From Koleobacter methoxysyntrophicus (lineage in GTDB: Bacteria; Bacillota; Thermosediminibacteria; Koleobacterales; Koleobacteraceae): DNA of 64,000 bases. The notes under the pieces were generated by a model. It searched no databases. It saw nothing but the letters and a program-made list of their open reading frames with translations, and had not been told where the DNA came from. A program made the position numbers and the translations under genes. Shown here piece after piece: positions 1 through 9,896 of the stretch (position 1 is the first letter of the stretch; each line of letters opens with the position of its first letter). The DNA lies in the NCBI RefSeq assembly GCF_017301615.1, contig NZ_CP059066.1:2492888-2556887 (forward strand). Reading direction: 5' to 3'.

Positions 1-1
1 T

Positions 2-484
2 CCAAAAAATAATTTAAAGGAGCGGCAGTTTTATGCATTAAATGATATTGTTATAACAAAAGGTTCTTTTGCCCGGCTTATAAGACTGGAAACGTATGTT
101 GGCACAGAATATATAGAAACATATCCTGCTGATGGATTAATTATATCCAGCCCCACAGGTTCCACAGCTTATTCCCTGTCAGCCGGTGGTCCAATTGTAA
201 ACCCTAATTTAAATCTCCTGCTGATTACCCCTATATGTCCTCATTCTTTACACGCCCGCCCCCTTGTTATATCTGAACATGAAGAAGTAAAAGTAATTAT
301 AAGAGCAGATCATCAGGATATAATGCTTACTTTAGATGGACAGCAGGGCTTAAAACTTCAGCCGAATGAGGAGGTAATTGTGAGTAAAGCGGATTTTAAT
401 ACGAAACTAATAAGGCTTAAAAATAGAAGTTTTTATGAAATCTTAAGGGAAAAATTAGCTGAGGGGGGGCATAAGGAATTTTAA
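2..484 (+). CDS. nadK: NAD kinase, C-terminal part (5' end outside window)
   Basis: The open frame enters from the left edge and ends in TAA at 482-484, giving about 160 residues. It matches the C-terminal beta-sandwich half of NAD kinase, which phosphorylates NAD to NADP. The family signature GLIISSPTGSTAYSLSAGGP is present, followed by the usual 'HSLHARPLV' segment and a 'LDGQQG' strand. The N-terminal GGDG nucleotide-binding half lies outside the window. The order nadK-argR-recN-spoIVB-spo0A is typical of Clostridia, which supports the call. Nothing suggests the gene is damaged. Confidence 0.93.
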   Translation, partial: PKNNLKERQFYALNDIVITKGSFARLIRLETYVGTEYIETYPADGLIISSPTGSTAYSLSAGGPIVNPNLNLLLITPICPHSLHARPLVISEHEEVKVIIRADHQDIMLTLDGQQGLKLQPNEEVIVSKADFNTKLIRLKNRSFYEILREKLAEGGHKEF

Positions 485-520
485 ACAACCGAAATTTTGA
501 TACTTACCGGGGGGGACAAT

Positions 521-970
521 ATGAAAGCTAATAGGCATATAAAAATTTTGGAAATCATAGAAAGCAAACCTATTGAAACCCAGGAAGAATTAGCTGAAGA
601 GCTGAAAAAGCAGGGCTTTAATGTAACCCAGGCTACGGTTTCCCGAGATATAAAGGAATTGAGATTGATAAAAGTTTTAACAGAGAATAACAGATATAAA
701 TATGCTTTACCTGAAGTTCAGACAAATGCCGTTTCAGAAAAGTTAGTTAGAATGTTTAAGGAATCAATTACAGGTTTCGATTTTAGTGAAAATTTAATAG
801 TAATAAAGACTTTATCAGGAGCAGCAAATGCGGCTGCAGCTGCCATCGATGGGCTCCACTGGAAAGAAATAGTGGGAACTATAGCCGGGGATGATACTAT
901 TTTAGTGATTGCCAGATCAAAAGCGGTTGTAAAAGACCTTTTAGAGAGATTTAATAATCTTATGATGTAA
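521..970 (+). CDS. argR: Arginine repressor ArgR
   Basis: This encodes 149 residues, the usual ArgR length. The N-terminal winged helix carries the recognition segment '[17 protein letters not shown]'. The C-terminal domain has the arginine-binding/hexamerisation motif GTIAGDDT. In the family, arginine-bound hexamers bind ARG boxes and control arginine synthesis and breakdown. I chose the ATG at 521 because CCGGGGGGGA lies just upstream; an in-frame start at 497 has no ribosome binding site. recN follows after 16 bp, so the two are probably cotranscribed. The speE/speB and GNAT genes near 54-56 kb are possible targets, but I saw no clear ARG box there. Confidence 0.95.
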   Translation: MKANRHIKILEIIESKPIETQEELAEELKKQGFNVTQATVSRDIKELRLIKVLTENNRYKYALPEVQTNAVSEKLVRMFKESITGFDFSENLIVIKTLSGAANAAAAAIDGLHWKEIVGTIAGDDTILVIARSKAVVKDLLERFNNLMM

Positions 971-986
971 AATAGGAGGGGTTAAT

Positions 987-2729
987 TTGCTCCTTGAGTT
1001 GAGTCTTAAAAATTTTACAATAATAGACAGCCTTAAAGTCGAATTCACTAACGGTCTCAATATCATTACAGGAGAAACGGGTGCAGGCAAATCTATAATA
1101 ATAGATGCTATAGGACTCCTTTTAGGTGACAGAGCAACGACTGAATATATAAAAACAGGAAAAGAAAAAGCAGAAATTCAAGGGATTTTCGATATTGGGA
1201 ACAATAAATATCTTAAAGATTTACTTGAACAATATGGTTTGGACGATGATGATAATGTTTTAATTCTATGTAGAGAAGTTTCCAGTGTAGGTAAAAATAT
1301 CTGCAGAGTAAATAATAAACCCGTTACCCTGGGAGTAATGAAAGAGATAGGTCAATATCTAGTGGATATTCATGGTCAACATGAACATCAATCTTTATTG
1401 AATTGGGAAAGACATATCGACCTGTTAGATTTATTTGGAGGCAGTGAAATACTTTCTCTTAGATATGAGTTCTCGAATATTTACAAAAAATACAAAGAGT
1501 TATATGGGAAACTGGTTGAATTGAAAGAGAAGGAAAAAGACAGGGAGCAAAGGCTTGATTTTCTGATATTTCAGGTTTCGGAAATTGAGCGCGCAAATAT
1601 TAAAATTAATGAAGAAGATGAGCTTCGCCAGGAAAAACAGATATTATCCAACTCAGAAAAACTATTCAAAGGCTCTGCTACTGCATATCAGATTCTTTAT
1701 CAAGGAGATAGTGAGAATCCTGCAGTTTATGATAAATTATCAAAAACTATCGAAGAATTAGAAGATATATGCAAAATCGATAACAGACTTCAAAATTCCT
1801 TAGATACTTTAAAAGAGGTATTTTATAAAATAGAAGATATATCAATAAATTTAAGAGATTACAGGGATTCAATAGAATTTAATCCAGAGCGCTTGGATGA
1901 AATAGAAGAGAGGATTAATCTTATCAACCAGCTGAAGAGAAAGTATGGAGGAAGTATTAAAGATATTTTAAATTACTATCAACAGGCAAAAACGGAAATA
2001 AATGAATTATCAAATATTAAAGAGAATAGTGAGAAATTAGCTTCAGAACTGAGATCTATAGAGCAGGATTTAGCAACACTTTCCATAAAGTTATCGAATA
2101 AACGAAAGAAAGCTGCTAAGATTCTTGAAGAGAATATAGCGAAGGAATTAGCGGAATTAAAAATGGAAAAATCGAAATTTAAAGTGGAATTTAATGTTAA
2201 AATAGACAATAAAAACGGTATAAATATAAATAATGAATCTCTAACGATTTCAAATAAAGGAATGGATATTGTTGAATTCCTGATTACTACAAATCCTGGA
2301 GAACCATTAAAACCTCTTTCGAAAATAGTTTCAGGTGGAGAAATGTCTAGAATAATGCTGGCATTGAAAACCATTCTTGCTAGAATTGATAATATACCTA
2401 CCCTTATTTTTGATGAGATTGATACAGGTATTGGTGGAAGTGCGGCTCAGGCTGTAGCTGAGAAATTATCTTATATTTCAAGGGAACATCAGGTTATTTG
2501 TGTAACCCATTTACCGCAAATAGCAAGTATGGCAGATAATCATTTCTACATAGAAAAGAGGATATTTGATGATGTTACAAAAACGCAGATAAAAAAGTTG
2601 GGAGAAAAGCAACGAATAAAAGAACTCGCGAGAATGTTAGGTGGTTCCAACTTTACTGACATAACCTTAAATCATGCAAAAGAGATGATTGAAACGGCAA
2701 AAGAAATAAAACAAAAAAAATTTATTTAA
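987..2729 (+). CDS. recN: DNA repair protein RecN
   Basis: This encodes a 580-residue SMC-like ATPase acting in recombinational double-strand break repair. Walker A is GETGAGKSIIIDAIGLLLG near residue 30. Two long helical arms fill the middle (about 150-380). The ABC signature is VSGGEMSRIMLALK near 450, followed by Walker B LIFDEIDTGIGG. The start is TTG at 987 with AGGAGGGG upstream. Length and domain order match full-length RecN. A hairpin terminator follows the stop codon. Confidence 0.96.
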   Translation: MLLELSLKNFTIIDSLKVEFTNGLNIITGETGAGKSIIIDAIGLLLGDRATTEYIKTGKEKAEIQGIFDIGNNKYLKDLLEQYGLDDDDNVLILCREVSSVGKNICRVNNKPVTLGVMKEIGQYLVDIHGQHEHQSLLNWERHIDLLDLFGGSEILSLRYEFSNIYKKYKELYGKLVELKEKEKDREQRLDFLIFQVSEIERANIKINEEDELRQEKQILSNSEKLFKGSATAYQILYQGDSENPAVYDKLSKTIEELEDICKIDNRLQNSLDTLKEVFYKIEDISINLRDYRDSIEFNPERLDEIEERINLINQLKRKYGGSIKDILNYYQQAKTEINELSNIKENSEKLASELRSIEQDLATLSIKLSNKRKKAAKILEENIAKELAELKMEKSKFKVEFNVKIDNKNGININNESLTISNKGMDIVEFLITTNPGEPLKPLSKIVSGGEMSRIMLALKTILARIDNIPTLIFDEIDTGIGGSAAQAVAEKLSYISREHQVICVTHLPQIASMADNHFYIEKRIFDDVTKTQIKKLGEKQRIKELARMLGGSNFTDITLNHAKEMIETAKEIKQKKFI

Positions 2730-2733
2730 CCAC

Positions 2734-2770
2734 AAGCCGGGTTTTATAAAAACCCGGCTTCAAATTTTGC
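2734..2770 (+). terminator. Intrinsic terminator after recN
   Basis: A 12-bp stem AAGCCGGGTTTT / AAAACCCGGCTT with a 3-nt loop begins 5 bp after the recN stop. A modest T-rich stretch follows. Confidence 0.8.
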
Positions 2771-2882
2771 AATTTGAGGTTTGATTTTTTTGTAAGAATA
2801 AAAATGCATAAAAAGGTTATCTTAAATGTTAGATGACTAAAAACGGGGGTGAATTAGAAAAAGTTAGGAGAGTGATATTCCC

Positions 2883-4205
2883 TTGAAGTTTAGCAAAGAA
2901 CGATTAAGATTAGGTTTTATAATTGTTTTATTGATACTAACAACTATTTTTTTATCTTTTTATGATAAAGTATTGAGTTTTCCTGAAGAACTTAAAGCTA
3001 TTGAGGGAAAAGAAAGGATTCTAGAGTTACAATTTCCTTTTAATGTTTCAGTTAGATCAGACAATGGAGATTTATTAATCAATGGTAATCATTTGAAAAA
3101 TAAATATATTGTTGTTAATCTGTCTGAACCGGTATCACTTAAATTTTTACAACAGGGAACAATAAATTTAGAACTCAAAATGCTTGGACTTATTCCATTA
3201 AAAAAAATTAAAGTAAATGTAATTCCCGAAATAAAAGTGGTACCTGGAGGTCATTCAATAGGGGTTAAATTAAGATCTGACGGCGTAATAGTCGTAGGAT
3301 ATTCCAATATAATCGGTCCTGATAGTAAAAAATACAGCCCGGGCCGAAGCAGTGGTATCCAATTAGGTGATACTATTGTTGAAATTAATAAAGAGAAAAT
3401 TCTGGGTGTAGAACATATGGCGGAAATAATTAATGAAACCAGTGGTTCGGAAGTTGAATTAAAAATAAAACGGAATTCAAAAATCTTTTCCATTAATGTA
3501 AAACCCATTTATAATAAACAGGAAGGGCTATATCAACTAGGTTTGTGGGTCAGGGATATTGCAGCAGGAGTAGGAACTCTTACGTTTTATGACCCAGAGA
3601 ATAAGGTTTATGGAGCCTTGGGCCACATTATTACAGATATTGATACCGGTAAACCAATAGAGATAAGTGAAGGGGAAATTATAAAGGCAAAAATTGCCGC
3701 TATAGAAAAGGGCGAAAGAAACAAACCGGGTGAAAAAAAGGGCGTTTTTGTTCAAGAAGACAAAATAATCGGTAATATACAAAAAAATACTTCTTATGGT
3801 ATTTTTGGTATTCTTAACCAAGAACTCAATAACCCATATTATCATCTGATTCCGGTAGGAATAATTTCTGAAGTACAGGAAGGGCCTGCCGAAATGTTGA
3901 CAGTAATAAAGGATGATAAAATTGAAAGATTCAATATAGAAATTTTGAAAGTTTTTCACCAGAAAAACCCTGATAATAAAGGAATGATTATCAAAATAAC
4001 AGATAAAAGATTAATTGATCAAACGGGAGGGATAGTACAGGGAATGAGTGGAAGTCCGATTATTCAAAAAGGAAAACTAGTTGGTGCTGTAACCCATGTT
4101 TTTGTTAATGACCCCACAAAAGGGTATGCGGTATTTGCTGAATGGATGGTTGGATTAGCGAAAGAATATAACGAAAATTCGAATAATACCGTAGTAAATT
4201 TCTAA
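2883..4205 (+). CDS. spoIVB: SpoIVB peptidase (S55 family)
   Basis: This encodes 440 residues. An N-terminal membrane anchor (about 10-27) is followed by a PDZ domain (about 120-200, with GIQLGDTIVEIN) and an S55 serine-protease domain. The serine motif GMSGSPII lies near residue 390. In Bacillus this forespore protease is secreted into the intermembrane space and starts pro-sigma-K processing by cleaving SpoIVFA. The start is TTG at 2883 with AGGAG upstream. The gene lies directly before spo0A, the classic order. No spoIVFA/spoIVFB pair is in this window. Confidence 0.95.
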   Translation: MKFSKERLRLGFIIVLLILTTIFLSFYDKVLSFPEELKAIEGKERILELQFPFNVSVRSDNGDLLINGNHLKNKYIVVNLSEPVSLKFLQQGTINLELKMLGLIPLKKIKVNVIPEIKVVPGGHSIGVKLRSDGVIVVGYSNIIGPDSKKYSPGRSSGIQLGDTIVEINKEKILGVEHMAEIINETSGSEVELKIKRNSKIFSINVKPIYNKQEGLYQLGLWVRDIAAGVGTLTFYDPENKVYGALGHIITDIDTGKPIEISEGEIIKAKIAAIEKGERNKPGEKKGVFVQEDKIIGNIQKNTSYGIFGILNQELNNPYYHLIPVGIISEVQEGPAEMLTVIKDDKIERFNIEILKVFHQKNPDNKGMIIKITDKRLIDQTGGIVQGMSGSPIIQKGKLVGAVTHVFVNDPTKGYAVFAEWMVGLAKEYNENSNNTVVNF

Positions 4206-4240
4206 TAAAAAAAATAATAAATAAATTTTGGCATTATAGG

Positions 4241-4266
4241 AGGATAATGTAAGGTTATTGTCGAAT
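4241..4266 (+). promoter_or_regulatory. Candidate sigma-H promoter with overlapping 0A box, upstream of spo0A
   Basis: AGGATAA at 4241-4247 and CGAAT at 4262-4266, 14 bp apart, fit the Bacillus sigma-H pattern (AGGAWWT...RGAAT). A perfect 0A box, TGTCGAA, lies at 4259-4265 and overlaps the -10 element. Bacillus spo0A is transcribed from a sigma-H promoter and is autoregulated, so this placement makes sense. The same layout occurs before spoIIAA. This is inference from motif matches. Confidence 0.6.
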
Positions 4267-4309
4267 AAAATTATTGTAAAAAAAGTTATTTTAAAAAGGG
4301 GGGTCAATT

Positions 4310-5098
4310 ATGGATAAAAAAATAAAGGTTATTATTGCGGATGATAACGAAGATTTTAGTGCTCTTTTAGAAGAATTTTTAGAGCAACATGAGGACTTAG
4401 AAGTACTAGCCAAGGCTTCTAATGGTAAAGAATTATTAGATTTACTAGAGGAATATACCGCAGATATAATTATTCTTGATATAATTATGCCACATATAGA
4501 TGGTCTAGGGGTTTTAGAAAAAATGAAAAAAGAGAAAGAATATCCAAAAGTAGCAGTTTTATCAGCTGTAGGTCAGGATAAAATAACACAAAAAGCTGTG
4601 GCTTTAGGAGCAGATTATTATATCGTTAAACCATTTGATATGAATATCTTAGTTGAAAGGATTAGAGAATTGTGCAATAAGAAAGAAATTAACATTCCTG
4701 TTAAAAAAACAGTAACATTTCAAAATCCTATTTTGAATAAAAATCAATCTATAGAAATTGAGATAACAAATATAATCCACGAAATTGGTGTACCGGCTCA
4801 TATAAAAGGTTATTTTTATTTAAGAGAAGCCATAGGTATGGTAGTTAAAAATGTGGATCTCTTAGGTGCAGTTACCAAAGAATTATATCCAAACATTGCA
4901 AAAAAGTATAATACCACACCAAGTAGAGTCGAAAGGGCTATAAGACATGCTATTGAAATAGCCTGGAATAGAGGGTGTTTGGAGACAATAAATAACCTTT
5001 TCGGCTATACAATTCATTCTCAAAAGGGAAAACCAACCAATTCAGAATTTATCGCTATGGTGGCAGATAAACTAAGAATGGACTTGAAAGTAAGTTAA
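4310..5098 (+). CDS. spo0A: Sporulation master regulator Spo0A
   Basis: This encodes 262 residues. The N-terminal receiver domain (1-125) has acidic D11/D12, phospho-acceptor D57 in 'ILDIIMP' and the conserved Lys in 'VKPFD'. The C-terminal DNA-binding domain (about 150-262) contains the recognition helix '[21 protein letters not shown]', shared by Spo0A proteins that bind TGTCGAA boxes. The ATG is preceded by AAAGGGGGG. A terminator hairpin follows at once, so spo0A is probably monocistronic. Confidence 0.98.
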   Translation: MDKKIKVIIADDNEDFSALLEEFLEQHEDLEVLAKASNGKELLDLLEEYTADIIILDIIMPHIDGLGVLEKMKKEKEYPKVAVLSAVGQDKITQKAVALGADYYIVKPFDMNILVERIRELCNKKEINIPVKKTVTFQNPILNKNQSIEIEITNIIHEIGVPAHIKGYFYLREAIGMVVKNVDLLGAVTKELYPNIAKKYNTTPSRVERAIRHAIEIAWNRGCLETINNLFGYTIHSQKGKPTNSEFIAMVADKLRMDLKVS

Positions 5099-5134
5099 GG
5101 AAAACGTGCTTTAAAAAGCACGTTTTCCTTTTAT
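5099..5134 (+). terminator. Intrinsic terminator after spo0A
   Basis: A long stem GGAAAACGTGCTTT / AAAGCACGTTTTCC with a 2-nt loop starts right after the spo0A stop, followed by TTTTATAAAA. Confidence 0.85.
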
Positions 5135-5192
5135 AAAATAGTACTATTAGAAGAATAATATATAATAATAACATTTAATTAAGGTGAAAGCT

Positions 5193-6317
5193 ATGAATTG
5201 CATTGCTGGAAAGGTTAAATTAGACAAACGAACAAAAAAACTGGTAGAAAGATTAGAATCCGGTGATATAGCAGTTATTGATCACCAAGATTTAGATGAA
5301 TTAGCTGCTGAATCTTTGGTAAGCAAAAAGGTGAAAGCAGTAATTAATACAAAAAAATTTATTTCAGGGAAGTACCCCACATTGGGTCCGGGTGTTCTTC
5401 TTGAGGCTGGGATTTTTCTTCTTGAAATAGAGGATAATAGAATTTTCTCTACTCTAAAAGATGGGGATAGAATAAAAATAAAGGGAACAAAGGTGTTTTA
5501 CGGTAACAAAAAAGTTGGAGAAGGGACAATAATTGACAACAGGATATTTCAATCAAAGCTTGAACTTGCTAAAAATAATATAACTGCTGAATTAGATAAA
5601 TTTATAGAAAATACAATGGAATATATACAAAAAGAAAAAAATATTTTTTTGTGGAATTTAGATATACCAAAAACCAAGACAGTAATAAGAAATAAGCACG
5701 TATTAATAGTCGTCAGAGGAAAAAATTATAAAAAGGATTTATATACAATTAGGTCATATATACATGAAGTAAAGCCCGTTTTAATTGGTGTAGATGGTGG
5801 GGGAGACGCATTACTGGAATTTGGGTTAAAACCAGATATAATTATTGGAGATATGGATAGTGTCAGTGACCGATGTTTACAATCTGGTGCTGAAATCATT
5901 GTTCACGCATATTCAAATGGAGAAGCTCCGGGATTGCAGAGGGTTAAGAATTTGGGTTTAGAATACAGAATATTTCCTGTTCCAGGAACTAGTGAAGATA
6001 TTGCTATGTTGCTAGCATTTGAGCGGGGAGCCGATTTAATAGTAGCGGTTGGTTCGCACTCAAATTTGGTCGATTTCTTAGAAAAAGGTAGACAGGGTAT
6101 GGCAAGCACTTTTTTGGTCAGATTGAAAGTCGGGTCAATTCTTGTAGATGCTAAAGGAGTAAGTAAACTTTATTGCAATAACTTTAAAAGTCGTTATATT
6201 ATTGCGATCTTTCTTTCCTCACTTTTACCAATAATAATAATCGGGATATCCTCCTTACAGGTGAGATATTTTTTTAAACTGCTGAGTTTAAAATTTAAGT
6301 TGATGATGGGATTATAG
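5193..6317 (+). CDS. steA: SteA-like cytokinetic ring protein
   Basis: This encodes about 374 residues. It has a region related to the thiamin pyrophosphokinase catalytic fold, seen in 'GVDGGGDALLEFGLKPD' and 'IIGDMDSVSD', then a conserved 'GSHSNLVDFLEKGRQGMAST' block. One hydrophobic segment lies near the C-terminus ('YIIAIFLSSLLPIIIIGI'). In Corynebacterium, SteA works with SteB at the division site to control peptidoglycan cleavage. I chose ATG 5193 because AAGGTGA sits 7 bp upstream; a GTG at 5184 is inside that site. The next gene encodes a SteB-like protein, so the pair is conserved here. Confidence 0.82.
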   Translation: MNCIAGKVKLDKRTKKLVERLESGDIAVIDHQDLDELAAESLVSKKVKAVINTKKFISGKYPTLGPGVLLEAGIFLLEIEDNRIFSTLKDGDRIKIKGTKVFYGNKKVGEGTIIDNRIFQSKLELAKNNITAELDKFIENTMEYIQKEKNIFLWNLDIPKTKTVIRNKHVLIVVRGKNYKKDLYTIRSYIHEVKPVLIGVDGGGDALLEFGLKPDIIIGDMDSVSDRCLQSGAEIIVHAYSNGEAPGLQRVKNLGLEYRIFPVPGTSEDIAMLLAFERGADLIVAVGSHSNLVDFLEKGRQGMASTFLVRLKVGSILVDAKGVSKLYCNNFKSRYIIAIFLSSLLPIIIIGISSLQVRYFFKLLSLKFKLMMGL

Positions 6318-6329
6318 GAGGTTTTTTAA

Positions 6330-7193
6330 TTGCCGATTAATGATAAATTTTATATAGTTTCAATAATTACTATATTTTTGACGTTAGGAATAGGTATATT
6401 TATTGGAGTAACCATAACAGACAATGATGTAATTAACGAGGAACAAAAGGAATTTATAGATAAACTAGAATTAGATTTTATAAATCTTCGTGAGACAAAT
6501 AGAAAATCCATGCAAGAAATAATTAAATTAAGGAGACAAATTAATTCTATAGAACACTTTTTGAAGAATTTCTCTGAGCAAATTTTAGGAGATAGATTAT
6601 TAGGGAAAAAAATCGCTCTTATTGAAACCAATAAACATAACATTTCTGAAGAAATAAAGGCAATTTTAGAGATGTCAGGGGCTGAAGTTATAGGAATAAT
6701 TGATATATTACCAGGTTTAAGCTCAGGAATATTATCGCATACTGAAAAAAACAGTATTGAGAATTCTAAGGTTGATGATAAGATTTCTCTTGTTATTGGT
6801 CAACTCCTAGAAGGCCTTTTCTATCCGGATGGAAACAAGAATATCCTTCAGCTTTTTCAAAAAGAAAATCTTTTAACAGTAATAGGAAATTTCCCTCAGA
6901 AACCTGATTATGTAATATTAATAGGGGGGGCTTCAAAAGAAGAGGATTATAAGGTTACAATGATTGACTTGCCTATCATAAATAAACTAAAAGCAGATAA
7001 AGTTAATGTTATTGGGGCTGAACCTTCGACATGCAATTTAAGTTATATTACTGAATATAAACAGGCTAACTTAACCACAGTTGATAATATAGAATCTATT
7101 TTAGGTCAAATCTCCTTAGTACTGGTCATTGAACAGGGTATTAAAGGTAATTTTGGAATTAAAGATTCTTCTGAAAGGTTATTGCCATATTAA
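6330..7193 (+). CDS. SteB/MctB-like membrane protein ('copper transporter' family)
   Basis: This encodes 287 residues: one N-terminal transmembrane helix (about 8-28), a coiled coil (about 35-80), then a soluble alpha/beta domain that would face outward. This layout matches the DUF3186/MctB family, labelled 'copper transporter' in databases and including SteB. The start is TTG at 6330 with TAGGAGG upstream. It begins 12 bp after steA. I infer that it is the SteA partner in division rather than a copper channel: one membrane span is too few for a channel and no Cys/His metal motif is evident. Confidence 0.7.
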   Translation: MPINDKFYIVSIITIFLTLGIGIFIGVTITDNDVINEEQKEFIDKLELDFINLRETNRKSMQEIIKLRRQINSIEHFLKNFSEQILGDRLLGKKIALIETNKHNISEEIKAILEMSGAEVIGIIDILPGLSSGILSHTEKNSIENSKVDDKISLVIGQLLEGLFYPDGNKNILQLFQKENLLTVIGNFPQKPDYVILIGGASKEEDYKVTMIDLPIINKLKADKVNVIGAEPSTCNLSYITEYKQANLTTVDNIESILGQISLVLVIEQGIKGNFGIKDSSERLLPY

Positions 7194-7213
7194 TCTAAGC
7201 CGAGGTGTAGGAA

Positions 7214-8050
7214 ATGTTGAATTTTTATGTATTCTTCATATCCCTTATCATTACCAAGGGCCTTATGCCATTATATATAAAGCTTCTTAATAATGAAAAA
7301 AATAAAAAAAGAAATTATAATGGTCATTATATTATTAGCAGCGGTGGAATTATCTTTTTTTTTAATCTTTCATTCATTATAGCCCTTCAACTAATATATA
7401 TGAAGACACATCTTACAAAGGAAATTGCAATACTATCCCTTTACGGATTAGCTACGATAACCTTTATAGGTTTTATTGATGATATATGGGGAAAAAATGA
7501 TTCAAAAGGCCTTTCCGGGCATATATCGAATTTTGTAGGAGGAAATCTTACAACAGGATTTTTAAAAGCCGTTTTTGGCTTTTTAATATCTGCGGTTATA
7601 AGTTTTTATATCAGTAATAGCAAGGTGGATTATCTTACTAATATATTACTTATCTCCTTAATGATGAACTTTTTCAATTTAATGGATTTAAGACCGGGAA
7701 GAGCTTGTAAAGTCTTTTTGTTTTTTTCTATTTTTTTTGTTTTTATTTTTTATTCCACAGAATACAGCTTTTTAATTTTAACTACATTAGGCATATTATT
7801 GGCTTATATACCTATGGATTTATCGGAAAAGGTAATGTTAGGTGATGCAGGATCTAATTTGTTGGGTTTTATTGCAGGATTGAGTCTGGCTTTGGCTGTC
7901 GAAACCTTTAAAAAAATACCGATAATTTTTGCTTTAGTGCTGATACATATATTAGCGGAAAGATTATCTATTTCAACTCTAATAGAAAAAAATGCTTTTC
8001 TTAGATTTTTAGATTTATTAGGTAGAAATGGAAAGGAGGAAAAAAACTAA
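7214..8050 (+). CDS. MraY/WecA-like phospho-glycosyltransferase (GT4 family)
   Basis: This encodes 278 residues with about eight to nine hydrophobic helices. Conserved acidic motifs of the polyprenyl-phosphate N-acetylhexosamine-1-phosphate transferase family are visible: 'GFIDDIWGK' (cytoplasmic DD), 'NLMDLRPGRA' and 'MLGDAGSNLLGF'. It is shorter than MraY (about 320) and lies away from a dcw cluster, so it is not the main MraY. It follows the steA/steB pair, which suggests envelope glycan synthesis tied to division. The sugar substrate cannot be read from the sequence. Confidence 0.75.
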   Translation: MLNFYVFFISLIITKGLMPLYIKLLNNEKNKKRNYNGHYIISSGGIIFFFNLSFIIALQLIYMKTHLTKEIAILSLYGLATITFIGFIDDIWGKNDSKGLSGHISNFVGGNLTTGFLKAVFGFLISAVISFYISNSKVDYLTNILLISLMMNFFNLMDLRPGRACKVFLFFSIFFVFIFYSTEYSFLILTTLGILLAYIPMDLSEKVMLGDAGSNLLGFIAGLSLALAVETFKKIPIIFALVLIHILAERLSISTLIEKNAFLRFLDLLGRNGKEEKN

Positions 8051-8096
8051 TTTTTAGAGAAATATATAAACTGGGCTAAAAAGGAGGGTGGGGTAT

Positions 8097-9833
8097 ATGT
8101 ATAACAGCATTAGCAAATGGGAAATGGAGGTTATTTTAAATTCAATATATAATGGAATTATTGCAATAAATAATAAAGGAATTATTACAATATTTAATAA
8201 GGCTGCAGAGAAGATATTAAATATAAAGGCTGAAGATGCCCGTGGGAAATATATCAAAGATATAGTTCCCAATACCCGACTCCATATTATTCTCAAAACG
8301 CGGACAGCGGAAATTGATCAGCAGCAGATAGTTGGTAATACTACTATAATAACCAGCAGAATTCCAATAATCGATGGAGACGGAAATCTAATTGGGGCTG
8401 TTGCTATTTTTAGGGATATATCAGAATTAAAGAAATTAGCCAATGAATTAACCAATTTAAGAGAAATAGAGAGTATGCTCAAAGCAATAATCAACTCTAC
8501 TCAGGATGCTATATCTGTGGTTGATGAACATGGGAAGGGAATTCTGGTTAATCCTGCATATACCAGGTTAACCGGTTTAACTGAAAAGGATGTAATAGGT
8601 AAACCTGCTACAGTAGATATCGCAGAAGGTGAAAGCATGCATATGCAGGTATTAAGAACAGGAAAACCCGTTTGGGGTGTTGCCATGAAAGTTGGGCCAA
8701 ATAAAAAAGAAGTAGTAGTTAATGTAGCCCCCATAATGGTAGATGGAAAATTAAAAGGAAGTGTAGGGGTTATCCATGATATTTCGGAAATAAAACGCTT
8801 GAATGATGAGTTGGATAAAGCAAAAAAACTCATAAGGCATTTAGAAGCTAAATATACCTTTGATGATATTATAGGTGAAAGTGAAATCATGCAAACAATT
8901 ATTGAACATGCTAAAAAGATTGCGGATACACCGGCAACGGTTCTTTTGAGAGGAGAAAGCGGGACCGGAAAAGAACTTTTTGCTCATGCTATTCATAATC
9001 AAAGCAAAAGAAGACACAACCAATTTATAAGGGTAAACTGTGCAGCCCTATCTGATCCTCTGCTTGAAAGCGAATTATTCGGATATATTGAAGGGGCCTT
9101 TACGGGAGCGAAAAAAGGGGGCAAAAAAGGACTGTTTGAACAGGCAAACGGGGGAACTATATTTTTAGATGAAATCGGTGAAATAAAACATAACCTTCAA
9201 ACTAAATTATTGCGGGTATTACAGGAGAAAGAGATAGTTAGGGTTGGAGATACTAGAACTATTGAAGTTGATGTTAGAATAATAGCAGCAACTAATGTAG
9301 ATTTAGAGGAAGCTGTAAAGTCTGGAAAATTCCGAGAAGACCTGTATTATAGATTGAATGTCCTACCCCTTTATATACCACCTCTTAGAAAGAGAAAAGA
9401 AGATATCCCTCTTCTGGTAGAGCATCTAATAAGAAAATATAATCAAGAATACGGACGTTCAGTTGAAAAGATATCCGAAGAAGCATTAAAGATACTGGTA
9501 GAATATAATTGGCCGGGTAATGTTAGGGAGTTGGAAAATATTATTAGTAGAGCTATGATTAATATGAAATATGTAGAAAATGTTATCCAGGAAAAACACT
9601 TACCCATTCTCGAAAATAATAAATATTTCCTGAATGATGAATTTGGTGAAAAAAGCGTTCTAACCGATGATAATTACGTTTATAAAACATTAAAAGAGAT
9701 TATTGAAGATAAAGAAAAGGAGATAATAAAACATATACTAAAGAAAACAGGTGGTAATAAGACAGAAGCTGCTAAAAAACTAGGAATTGCTATAAGGAGT
9801 CTTTATTATAAATTAGAGAAATATGAATTGTAG
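8097..9833 (+). CDS. Sigma-54-dependent PAS-domain transcriptional activator (BkdR-like)
   Basis: This encodes about 578 residues. Two PAS domains (about 10-120 and 130-230) lead into an AAA+ sigma-54 interaction domain (about 255-490) with Walker A 'GESGTGKELFA', the sigma-54 contact motif GAFTGA and Walker B 'GGTIFLDEIGE'. A Fis-type helix-turn-helix ends the protein ('KTEAAKKLGIAIRSLYYKLEK'). I chose ATG 8097, after AAGGAGGG; GTG 8088 lies within that site. The next transcription unit (ptb-bcd-buk-vor) has a -24/-12 promoter, so this is very probably its activator, as BkdR is for bkd in Bacillus. The PAS ligand is unknown. Confidence 0.88.
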   Translation: MYNSISKWEMEVILNSIYNGIIAINNKGIITIFNKAAEKILNIKAEDARGKYIKDIVPNTRLHIILKTRTAEIDQQQIVGNTTIITSRIPIIDGDGNLIGAVAIFRDISELKKLANELTNLREIESMLKAIINSTQDAISVVDEHGKGILVNPAYTRLTGLTEKDVIGKPATVDIAEGESMHMQVLRTGKPVWGVAMKVGPNKKEVVVNVAPIMVDGKLKGSVGVIHDISEIKRLNDELDKAKKLIRHLEAKYTFDDIIGESEIMQTIIEHAKKIADTPATVLLRGESGTGKELFAHAIHNQSKRRHNQFIRVNCAALSDPLLESELFGYIEGAFTGAKKGGKKGLFEQANGGTIFLDEIGEIKHNLQTKLLRVLQEKEIVRVGDTRTIEVDVRIIAATNVDLEEAVKSGKFREDLYYRLNVLPLYIPPLRKRKEDIPLLVEHLIRKYNQEYGRSVEKISEEALKILVEYNWPGNVRELENIISRAMINMKYVENVIQEKHLPILENNKYFLNDEFGEKSVLTDDNYVYKTLKEIIEDKEKEIIKHILKKTGGNKTEAAKKLGIAIRSLYYKLEKYEL

Positions 9834-9862
9834 AAAAATGCAAAAATATGTCTGCAAAAAAA

Positions 9863-9874
9863 TGCATATACGCA
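9863..9874 (+). promoter_or_regulatory. Possible upstream activator site for the sigma-54 promoter
   Basis: TGCATATACGCA is an imperfect 12-bp palindrome (10 of 12 positions) about 65 bp before the -24 element. TGCAAAAA occurs twice just upstream (9839-9860). Fis-type activators bind such dyads. This is inference only. Confidence 0.3.
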
Positions 9875-9896
9875 AATATTTACACATATTTATTTA

